Shown here: piece after piece, positions 26,301-38,300 of the stretch
How the letters are laid out: the number at the start of each line of letters is the position of its first letter
Numbering within the stretch: the stretch's first letter is position 1
NCBI GenBank assembly: GCA_037954325.1
Contig: JBBMNZ010000002.1
Location: forward strand, 18,044,179 to 18,108,178
Length of the DNA stretch: 64,000 nt
Direction of reading: 5' to 3'
Origin: Fistularia commersonii
Taxonomy: Eukaryota; Chordata; Actinopteri; Syngnathiformes; Fistulariidae
The notes under the pieces: model-generated
Databases searched by the model: none
The model's input: only the letters and a program-made list of their open reading frames with translations
What the model was told of the DNA's origin: nothing
Translations under genes and position numbers: made by a program

Positions 26301-29300
26301 ACATACTTTGATTGCACCCTATGCTTTGTTATCTAGGCAAGGGAAGACTTGATCCAATGGTATTTTTCTTCATGGGAGTCCCCCGTGAAGAAGGGTCACT
26401 GGGGCTCTACAGAGGAGCCCTAGGGTGGGGCTCGATGGCGAGCACCTGGTGGCCGGGCCTTCACCCATGGGACTTGGCCGGGCACAGCCCGAAGGAACAA
26501 CATGGGTCCCTCTTACCCTGGGCTCACCACTCACAGGAAGGGCCAAGGGGGTCAGGTGCAGTGCTGGTCGGGGAGTGGCTGGAGCGGGGGACCTTGGCAA
26601 TCTGATCCTCTTGGGACATGGAATGTCACCTCTCTGGCGGGGAAGGAGCCCAAGGTAGTGTGCAAGGCTGAGAGATTCCCACTAGATATAGTAGGACTCA
26701 CTTTGACGCAAAGCGTGGAGTCTGGATTCAGGCCTGAGAGAGGGGCAGGACTCTTTTTTTTTACTCTGGAGGCGCTAGACAGGTGTGGGGATATTGATTT
26801 CCCTCTGATGAGAGGGTAGCCTGAAGGCGGGGGTATGAGTTCTGTCTGTTGTTTGTGGCTATGTACCCAACAACAGCCCAGTTTGCAAACCCTTCTTGTA
26901 GTCCCTAGAGGGGCTGCTAGAGAGTGTTCCTACCGGGAACTCCCATGTCCCACTGGGAGACTTCAATGCTCATGTGGGCAATGACAGTGCGACTTGGAAG
27001 ATCATGTTTGGAAGGAGCGGCCCCCACAATCTGAACCTGAGTGATGTCTTGCTATTGGACTTCTGTGCTTGTCAAAGATTGTCAATAACAAGGGCCATGT
27101 TCAGGCATAATGGTGTCCATATGTGCACTTGGCACCGACACACCTTTGGCCACAGTTCTATGATCGCCATTGTGGTCTTGTTGTCGGACTTGGGCCACAT
27201 GTCCTGAACCCTCAGGTGAAGAGAGGGGCAGAGCTGTCAACTGATCACCACCTGGTAGTGAGCTGGCTCCAATGGTGGGGGAGGATGGCAGACCTGGCAG
27301 ACCCAAACGTAACGTGAGGGTCTGCTGGGCACGTCTGGCAGAGTCCCCTGTCAGAAAGAGTTTCAACTCCCACCTCTGACAAAGCTACGACAGCGTCCCG
27401 AGCGAGGTGGGGACATGGAGTCAGAATGGGCCATGTTCTGTGCTTACATTGTTGAGGTGGCACACTGGAGCTGTGGCTATATGGCAGTCTGCACCTGTTG
27501 GGGCGGCAACCCTTGAATCCGCTGGTGGACCCTAGCAGCAAGGGATGCTTGCCAAACTGAAGAAGGGGTGTTATCGGGCCCCTCTGGTCTGTGGGGCTCC
27601 GGGTGCAGCTGATTGGTACTTCCAGGTAAAGCAGTATGCGGCTTCGGTGGGGGGGGGATCACACTCCTCAGACTCCCTGGTAAACTCTATTCAGCAGTGC
27701 TGGAGAAGAGGGTTTGTTTGGTTGTTGAACCTTGGATCCAGTAGGAGCACTGTGGTTTTCGTTCTGGTCATGGAACAGTGGACCAGCATGGGAGTTTGCT
27801 CAACCAGTCCACATTTGTTTTGTGGATCTGGAGAAGGCATTCGACCATGTCCCACGGGAAATCCTGTAGAGGGTGCTTCGGGATTATGGGGTACCAAACC
27901 CTGCCATACGGCTGTTCGGTCCTTGTATGATCGGTATTGGAGCCTGGTCTGCATTTTGTCTTTGATTCTGTTCATAACTTTTATGGACAGAATTTCTAGG
28001 CGCATCCAGGGCGTTGAGGGGACCCAGTTTGGTGGTTGCAGGATCAAGTCTCAGCATTTTGCAGATGACGTGGTTCTGTTAGCTTCATCAGGCCATGATA
28101 TCCAGCTGTCAGTGGAGCGGTTTGCAGCGGAGTCTGAAGCAGCCGGGATGAGGATCAGCACCTCCAAATCGAAAACCATGGTGCTCAACCGGAAACGGCT
28201 GGAATGGCCACTCTGGTCCTGCCCCAAGTGGAGGAGTTCAAGTATCTAAGGGTCTTGTTCACGAGTGAAGGGAGGATGGAGCTGGAGTTCAACAGGCGTA
28301 TTGGTGCGGTGTCTGCAGTGATGCGGACTCGGTGCCGGTCTGTCGTGGTGAAGAGGGAGCTAAGCCAGAAGGCAAAGCTCTCCTTTTACCAGTTGATCTA
28401 TGTTCGCATTCTCACCTCTGGTCACGGGCTGTGGGTAGAGACCAAAAGAACGAGATTGCGGATACAAGCGGCCCAAATAAGTTTTCTCCACAGGGTGGCT
28501 GGACTTTCCCTTAGAGATAGAGTGAGAAGTTTGGCCAACCGGGAGGAGCTTGGAGTAGAGCCACTGCTCCTCTGTATAGATGCTGGCAAGGCCATGTCTC
28601 CATGCTGGCCCTGGGAATGCTTTGGGGTCCCCCCAGAGCAGCTGGACCATGTGGCGGAGGAGAGGGAGGTCAAGGTGTCACTGCTTCGACTGCTGACCCC
28701 GTGACCTGACTCCAGATAGGCGGGGAAAGATGGATGGATGGATGGATGTTCTCTGGCCATGAAGTAATAAAAAGGCATAAAAATTAAATATCTCGATATG
28801 AATATGATAGCTATGTCTTAACACTACTGTTTATAATAATCTTTTTGTTATACTATTACACAAAAATCTAAAATCAGCTAAGCAGGAAGAGTCAAAACTA
28901 CTTACACCGCCAGTAATTCTGCCTTACTTTATATGATAAACAGAAATGTATTTGTCCATTCAAATGATAACAAACCAAAGGAATGTCAACAGTAGGAAAA
29001 TGTGTTTTATGGTGTATAAATCTCTGTCTCTTTTATTCAGAAGAATCTTGAGCAAACACACATGCACGGTTGTTATTCAACAATGGATGGGGAATTGCAG
29101 TTTTGTGAACTGGATGAATGCCAAAGCATAGATTGTCTGCATTTATAGAACTGCATTAAGCTTTTGTTTGGTCCAGCATTCGGGACAGAGATGCTTTCAC
29201 ATGTAAATATGAATGGGACTTAACAAGAGATATGATACTGTTGACGATCAAATAAATGCTGCTCTGTTAAACAGAAACAGCCAAACGTATATGCACAATT

Positions 29301-32300
29301 TCTACTACTGTATTTCAATTCAACACACATGTGTGTACACACAGAAAGAGAGAGAAAAGAAGTTTCAAAGTATATAGACCAATAGATTTGATGACTCACT
29401 TTGTTACTATCCTTGTCGCATGCTGTCACGTTGTATCACCCTCTCTCTTTCCCCCTGACAGTGGGTCAAGTTCTGCATGCATTCTCAACAAGGGTTTGGC
29501 TGGTACATGTGCGCCAACTGTAACTGAATGGTCCCATGAAAAGATTTGGCTCCTCACACTGACTGTATTAATCAAGCTGTATTAATGCCTGACCTTTTTT
29601 GAATACGTGCACTCATTTCCACTATGCCTTTCTGGTGGTGCTTCTTTTGCAGAGACTGTGGGGGCTCCGGCAAACGTAAATCAGGTAAGATCCGAAATAA
29701 GTTTATCTTCTTGTGGTAGAATGTAAAAAAACAGTTGTTACATGGTATAACTATGAGGTACCAAATACCCCATGCTCTTTTATTTTACGCTCTGTCTGTT
29801 TTAACATGTATCTTTTTGCTATTTGCTTAGATAGGATCGTGTTGTTGAGGTAATGGTTATTTACAAATTACATCAGATTTCAGCAGCTGTTTGTGTCTAA
29901 CTTTGCTCTGCTATGGTTTGGATAGTTTCGGTGTATGCATGCGTGTGTTAAAATTAAAGGCATAATTTGAAAGTTGAGCCGCTGTGGGCCTGGAGAAAGT
30001 CGTTTCTGTCAGCAGTTGTAGGTTGTTTTCCAGGACTCCTTATTTTTATAAAGTGCATTCCTTTGTCTCAAAATAAGCTGGTTTGACAAAAAACTGTCCC
30101 AGAGTATCAATTAGTATAGTTTTAGCCCAAATTGTGTGTTTTTTTTTTTTTTATTTCATGCAACTGTTGTGTTGCTTAAAACCTAATCAAGTAATTCAAA
30201 TTCAAATATAACTAAGTAGAACATAAAAATGGTTGATTTACCTCCCAAAAAACATAAATCAAGGTAGCAATGGCTCTGCAGAAACCAATACCAGCTGTTT
30301 GAATGTATGATAGCTGGTGTTTGAACATGAAGGAAATGGTTAATAGAAATTCTAGTTCAACATAAGGCATTTGTCTCTTCTTTGTGTTGTATAGTGCCAT
30401 CTGTTGATTTTGTAAAGTGTCGTGTTAGTTCAGTCAGGTCACCTTAAAACCATAAAATATTCCATACCCGGCGAGAGGGAGGCCAGACAGAGCCAGCATG
30501 GGGATCAAGGCGTAGGAGGAGGCAGGAAAAGTATGAGAGAGGTTCAGTGAACAGCTGTGCAAGTGCTGTATTTGTGTCTGTATGTGTTTGTGTGGTGTGC
30601 GCGCATGAACATTCATGCACTTTCATTCATGCAGTCATAGAATACCCTCATGCATTACTAAATTACACATTAGTATTGCAGTCATGCAAAGTCATTGTAG
30701 TCATCCTGGACATATGGTATTAGGCAATTGGCAGATCTATGTGACATTACTTAGGGATGAATTTCTTACTGAAGGATCTGCATAGATTTGCCACAAAACA
30801 AAATAAGAGCTCAATCTAATTTCGTTACGTGTTTTCCATCGTATTGAGGATTTATGTAATAGGCAATTCCAGGGACATAGCACAATGGAAAAAAATGTCT
30901 TTTTTCAACTCTGTGTGTGTGCATGTGGGTGAAGTTGCATAAATTCATTTTAAGAAAGATCTTAGACTGGTTTCCAGTTAAAATCAAATCTTCTGCCCGG
31001 AAAATTAATCATAGTCATAATGTTTGCGTACTTTCAGCTTGCATGGTTAACTTCAGAGATAATTTCAGAGATAGACGTGTTCAATGGAATAAAGGAAAAA
31101 AAATTCAAGTTCTTAAGATCTCAGTGATTTATTCTTAGTCAAATGGGGGCGAACATACGTGTTGTTCACATTTGATCTGCAAGCCTTCACCTTTACAGCC
31201 TCTGTGCAGGCCACAATGGTTAACATGGATGAAAGATTGATCATTCTCCTCTAAAACAGGGCTGAAGATAAAGCAAAGTGAGTTTGTGGTAAATTTGTGC
31301 TGTAGCTGCATCTTATGGTTTCCATAATTACATGGTGCTGGTGTCCCGCTGGAGTTTACTGAGCCCCTGCCCTAAACAGGAGAATGCTACCCTTCACCAC
31401 AAAACTCCAAGTGGTTAGAGGTTCAACAAGGGACTGTTTTTACCTGGCAAGCGGAGGAAATCGTACACTGTCTAAACAGCTGAGGTCAACACACCCGCTG
31501 ATGGCCAATCACTGTCAGTCCCATCATAATGACTTTTTTCATGATGCTGTTTACGTGGTTGGTCGCACCATCATGTTTCTCTCGCATTTCTTTTATTGGA
31601 GCCAGTCAAGGTTTTCAGGTCGAAATAGTTTGGTCAACAAAGCCCAATCTAAACACAATGATTATAGCTCAATCTATATCATGTAGATATCTACATCTAT
31701 ATCTATTGTCATTTTATCTGGTGGACAGCAGAATAGGTTGCCCAATTTCTCATTAAGTCTTATGGAAAGATAGGCTTTGATATGATCAGGATCAACGCTT
31801 GAGAATGTTCTTTTTAATTGTTGCTACTCGTTCATATTAATGTCTGATTAATCAAAGGGGCCAGCATAAAATAATGAAAAAAGACATATCATCAATGTCT
31901 TGGATGCTATACTAAAGTGAGGGCAAAAAATGAAAATAAGATATAAAATTATGTTTTTTTTTAGTAAATAAATAAAGTGCAAAACAGATGTGAGCTTTTA
32001 TTAGAGCTTTGAGAATTTCCATTTTATGATAAGCAGTTTCAAGATGATGGAGACCAAAGCTTTCAAATGTACTTTATCTTCCTTTTTTCTTTGTTAGAAA
32101 GATTCTGGTTAATAGCTTGATTGTCAAGAGCTCTATAGGTTTAAGTTGTCCTTGTTACCAACTCATAACTTTAGCCAGGATGTATCACACCTAGAGGGTG
32201 TGGATTATGAACTACGTGAGTAATGAATCTGACTAGTGGAATGTCACCCATTGTTTTATACACACTGGTAAATTGTTAATTTTTTAGTGTATGTTACTGT

Positions 32301-35300
32301 GTAGTGCTGCAGTTGATTGCTGGTAAATTAACTGAAAGGGAGTGTTTAAAAATCACACCCATTTAAATTGACTAGTTCTTTTGACCACTTTACATGCTTC
32401 AAAACAGAATTATTCTAGTTTGAGAAAACTATTGTTAAATCAGGGGAAGCAGATAAAGCAAGGCACCACAAACCAACGCGCTCCCACAATTTCTGACTCT
32501 GGATGAACATTATAGACTCTGCATCCTCTCCTGCAATAATATAAAAGCATCAGAACTGAGCCTTTCCACCTTTTTTATCCTATTTCTATTAGTGTTTAAT
32601 ATACATATGTCTATATAGCTTATAGTTTGAATCAGCTGACTTTTATGAGCAACTCTATCTTGACATACATATGAAAACTGGTTGAAACGGTGAAGAAAAG
32701 AAAAATAAGGGGAAAAAGATTTGGACTAACAGCTTAGAGTCATAGTAAATACATAAACATAAATCAATATTTACTACTTGGATTTCAGAAGCTTTTGACC
32801 ATTTTAGGGTATTAGGGACTATCTGTATTTAATGTGCATTTTAGGAAGTGAGATGTAGAGGACATTGACTAGGAGAAAAAAGCAACACAGTGCTCTGGGG
32901 TGTTGTGCATGTGAAAAGCAGATGGAGAGGAGGTTTACGTGGCAAGTGGAAACCATTTCAGTGTTGCACATAGACTTAGGGAGTGTGTTTATGTGTGCAG
33001 GCATGCCGGCTTTATTTGAGCTGCAGGTCCCTATGGGCCTATGTGTGCATGTGTGTCTGTGTGCATGAGGTTCTGTATTTGTTGATGTTTACATATTGTA
33101 TGTGAGCTTGCATATATGTTCATGCATGCTCAGTTTTAGCAAAAGGGTTAATCAATGCATGAAAAAAGGTTGGGTGGGTCAAACGGGGCTTGTATTTGTG
33201 CTTTCAGATGGATTTTAAATTGGCTCAGGAAATCATTAAGGCAAATGAGTGCTTTCGAATCACTTTAACAACTGTACACTGTTTCAGCCCTTTCTTTCTG
33301 TATGAATGGTGGGTCTTTTCGCAAATCACTTCCTTTCTACCCCTTTAGACAATGATGGATTTCACAGCAGCAGAAGACCAGCTCTTTGGTGAAGTTAGAT
33401 CAGGTTCAAATCCAATGTGTGAGCTTTGTTACGAGATGCTTCTGCAGATAAGGAAAATAGATATAAACTTCCATACACAAAGAAGATTGCCAGTCAGAGC
33501 AGTCCACTGAATGAAAATATTGAAGCCCCCCCAACTGGATATTGTCCCATTCTAGCATTACTTATGATTCTTGCTCCAAAAAGAACTTCAAATGTATCTT
33601 TTGTTAATTTCAGCTGTCTGAAAATAAAGATGATATTTTCCATGTGCACCACCACCTCCAGTCATAATGATCTTAATCATCTGGCAAGTTACTGTGGCTC
33701 TGTTAGAAACAGCTTGAAGACTGACACAACATTTTGAGACTCTATTTTTTTTTAATGATCTACAGTAGTTGCAAGATGCATAGCAAAGTCAGTATATGCA
33801 TTAGTTACTACATAAGATAAACAGATGCAGCTTGCCAAGTGTAACCGCAATGCAATGTTTTTGCTAACTGTTACTGAACAGTTGATTGATCGAGCCGAAC
33901 ATGAACATGGACAAGATCAAATCCAATAATGTAATTGCAGGAGCTAGCACTATTTTTATGATTCAAATTCTACCAGAAGAAAACAATAAGATGGGCAGAA
34001 AATAATCATCTGCAGATGCAAGGAAACAGACAAGTTTGTTAAAGACTGCAAGAGAATCAAATTACTTGTATGTTTCTTTCCTGCAAAGATAAAATGCAAA
34101 TGCACAAATAATGGCTTTCTCCACGCATGCTTACACACATGTGCACACACGCATGCGCGCTCACACACACACGCACACAATTGATGTATTGCCAAGTAGT
34201 CAGGTAGTTCAGATTTTCATTATGATAGGTCAATGGGAAGATAAAGTTCATTCGCAAGGTCGCTATATTCACAAATGATTTACATTATGATAAGCCAGAT
34301 CTATTAAAATAATATTCAACCTTGGTGATTAACAGTAATAGTATTCTAAATTCCATGCACAAAAAATGTTCTTGCCTGGAGTTTGTCTTTAATATACCCA
34401 ATAAAAACTTATGTCAGCAAATACCTGGGGTAATACTGAATGTGAGCAACACTTAACAATGAGGGCTCAAAATCAGCATCCAACTTTTTACCAAATGCAT
34501 GGAAATACAAAGCGGTAGTTACTGCAAACACATACCCTTTATATATTTTTGAATTGTTTTCTTTAAAAGAAATATAAAAGAATGAACTCCACAGGCGGAG
34601 GAAGCATCTCAAAGTATTTTCTCAGCCTAAACATACTGTCTCTATTGTAAAAATGACCTCTGCTGTTCTTTGCTCTGGCTAATGAGCACAACTTCCCTCT
34701 TTCATCATCGAGCTGTCATCGTTAACATCAGTTTGCTCTCACTATTGCTGACATATGTGCCATGTACAGCTTAAACAATTCAAGAGTTGACCTTTTCAAC
34801 CTCTCATGGAGGTGGAGAGAGTAACTCATCACGTCTGCCCGTTCGGCAAGTTGGGGATATAGACATACCGTAGATATAGTCTATTCTCGTATCAGCAACA
34901 AATTCTTTCATGAAGATTATGATTTTATAACCTTGCCATTGACCATTTATGAGTCAGACTCTAGCTAGCGATCCGGGGAGGCTTGATGTTTTATTTATGA
35001 TTTATTTGCTGATGTGGGCATGAATAAGCCCATTTACAGTATCATCAAGAGGCTATTATTTGTTCAGAGATATTTTGGTGAGAAATAGGAATGATTAAGT
35101 TTGGTCACTGGCAGACAAACACATAAATTCATCTCTCTGATCAAATATGGGTGATACCTTTTACTTTTTTGCCATTTGTTCAGACCTAATGCATTGATTA
35201 GACCTGCATATGAATCGGAGCCAGTAAACATTTCAGAGCAGTTTTTTTTATACAGACTTAAGGAGGTTTTCTCATTGAAAGATTATTTTAGGGGGAAAGT

Positions 35301-38300
35301 TTCTGGTCTATTTGTTTTTGGTCTGCCCCCTCTTCCTCAGGGCCACATACTGATTCAATGACATGAGTACATCTGTACAGCATTTAAGAGCAGCCCTGTG
35401 TCCATTTCTAATCTATCTGCACATCTGCTGCTGATGAGCCAAACAAAGGCCACGCACATTGCCAAATTTTACTCCTCTTAAAATAATAATCCAAAGTTCA
35501 AATAATGGCACGATGAATCGAATAAAACAGTGCAAAAAATTGCACCAATATAAAAAAAGCTTGATATTAAAGACCCTGTATGAAAATGGTCTACTTTATA
35601 AATGGGTGGATTTGACTTCCTGCTTTTCTTCCTTTTTGCAATGAAGAATTTGCAAAGTTCCCAGCTATCATCATGGTTGGACGGAGCTAATGATTGGTGA
35701 ACGGGGGTGGGTTGGACAGAGTTGGGTCATGTGGGACTGAAAAGTTGGGAGCAGGAAGCACGTGTGTAAATGTCAGTGATAAAAGATATAAATACAGAAA
35801 GTAGCTTATAGGACTCTGATAGAAACCCACAAGTAAACATTTTTTTCAAAAGCTATAAAAACTCAACATCTGCACCGCATAATACAAATAGCACACCTGT
35901 TCCATAACACATTCTAGTGGGAAATAACAATCACTTATACTGCTTGATTTTGTTTGATTAAATCTGGTTTGTGTTAAATTTACAAGGCTTTCTCTATTTT
36001 CTCTATCAGTGAGTTTTTCAGCATCAACCCCCCCAGCTTTCTTTTCTTCTCTTCTATTCTAAAACCTGAAAAAAACAAAGACAGAAAACCAAAACAAAAC
36101 ATGATCATTTCCTGACAAAGTTTAAATGCTTGCTTGCTTATTACCCCAGACTTTTCATCATTTGTCATACCACATTGCTGGTTCTGAAATACTTTCTTTC
36201 CCTGTATTTTGTTTCATGAACTCATGTCTCAATTTATTATAAAAAAAAAATAATACTTTTGACATTTGGCCTCATTTGATAAGATTATGTTCAAGACGCA
36301 TTTTTACCTTAATCATTTATTTGAAGGGTAGCACAACCTCAGTTGTGTTTTTTTTTTATTATGGACATCAGTCAAATGGCAAGTTTAACTGACAGCAGAA
36401 AACTCATCAATAACATGTTTAAAATCATTTATAATGCATCTTGCCAGAATGCATACTGATGCATTCGTGAGACTCAATAATAGTTGTAATGACCAGACAC
36501 TGCATGCAGTCAAATTCCTCCTTTTTTCCCCCCTCTATAGCTTTTGGTTTTGTGGTATATTACTTAGAAATAGTGAATTGGAAACATTAATGGTATGTAT
36601 TTTCTTATATCAAATCAAATGACCTTTGTCTGTATGTTTTCAGTCAACATGTCATATTCTTGTTGAGCTCACACTTCAGTATTTGTCACCAACGCTAACT
36701 GATGAGTGATTTTAAAAATACTCGACCGCAACGGTTTTTGTAACTAATGTTACAGACATATGCTTGGATTGGTATTATACTTTGAAGAGTTTCAACTGTT
36801 TCTGAACATAACATTGTGGTTTTACAATTTCTTTTCGTTCAAATAAATGTCCACACATCGAGCATGAACGAATGAGCTGACACTAATATCCACTTTAAAC
36901 TTGGCATGATTGCTTGAGTATTTTACAAAAGTCATGGTATGAGGAAAATTTCAGCATGTGAGATGACGCTGTGGTTGTCTTACCCAAAAAATACAAATAA
37001 ATAAATAAAATTAATGGCAAATCACTAACCCACAAAATGGTAGTTCAAACTGTGTCAGACATTTCTGGGTGAAATAGATCTCTCTTGCAAGGGGCTGAAT
37101 GAGATTAAAGAAAGAAGCTTTTTTATGGATTGAAGACATTTGGTTTGGTATTCTGCTATTCTAACAGACTATAAAAGGGCATTTTCTTATGGAAAAAACA
37201 GAAAACAAATGAACAAAAAAATTAAACGAAGCAAAAAAAAAAAACAAATCAATGCCAAGTTAGTTAACCCCAGCATTAGTAGGACTTAGTAGGATAACCT
37301 CTTTGTGTTTGGACCTTCTAACTCAGAGGCTAGCAGAAACCACTGTGAATTTTTTAAATGAGCGTGTTTGTATTCAGGGTGACTCTTGTTAGATCTGCTT
37401 CATGTCATTCAGGCACGCTTATTATGTAGATTTTTCAGGATTTAACTGTGAGCTACATTCAAATAATGTATCCTCACTCGTGGAGAGAAATGGTGTCATT
37501 GTCTCATGCATTGAAATGTCTCAACAAATAACATGTTTTTCTGTCTTGAGAGAATTTGTCTTTTCTTTCATTGAAATGATTGAGAAATGAACGTGAAGAG
37601 CATATCACAACAAGCCTGAATGTTAACAAAAAACAAAAAAAAAACCAGTCATTACTGGTGCGCACATAGTTAACCCAGTGAGGAAAAAGACAGGAAGATT
37701 TCCATTGGTCGGGCTGCACGTTCTAGTCATAGGTCTAGTATTTCATAGAGATTGGGCCATCCCTCCGAGTACAGCTCCAGCCTCTTCATCTGGTTCTATT
37801 TAAGGCCTCTTGTGTCGAGTCTTATGATTGGCGTACACAACCCCCTACTCTTCCTTTAGCTCCAGCCCCGACTGAGAAGAAGGCTTTTTAGCAGATGGTT
37901 TATTTTCCAAGGGAAACCATTTCTTACTCCCACTGTACTGTCCTGTCCTTAACTGGCTTCAGCTCATTTTCTTTCTCTTCTACAGCTTTTTCCAAATTTT
38001 TATCTGGTTCCCTTTCACACTGTTTTAATGTTTCTCCCCACTTCTGCTGACCTGGTTTGCGCTTCTTTCAACAATGAGGATGAGGCCACTTCAGTAACAC
38101 AGAATGGATTTTACCTTTTGAACCCTCGCTTTTCGGAAGGAGGACCTTTTTCATCTTTTTCGGTGTCTCCGTTCCCTCTGATTTTGGGCTGGAGGGGGAT
38201 GCATCTCTATGGCTAGACTCCCAGGAAGATGCGCTGAGCACTGTGATTATTGTGATTGGCTGAACTCAACAAACAAATTGGCCTATGGCACAACGGATGC

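Larger units (their letters stand above)
20536..29652 (+). other. sh3pxd2a: SH3PXD2A intron 5
   Basis: A 9.1-kb intron. It hosts an inverted-repeat element fragment (22053-22170), a copy of the 'ttattaatccc' repeat (about 24080-24450) and a degraded LINE (26.33-28.75 kb). The stretch around 25260-25540 is complex and repeat-poor. No host exon was recognised. Confidence 0.85.

Noticed and set aside
26312..28778. Several overlapping open frames on both strands
   Set aside because: All fall in the degraded LINE; only the sense fragments match its ORF2, and the others are shadows.
30434..30616. Minus-strand peptide-like stretch ending at a possible donor (aag then gtgacc)
   Set aside because: Only a short hydrophobic run with no convincing acceptor and no recognisable family.
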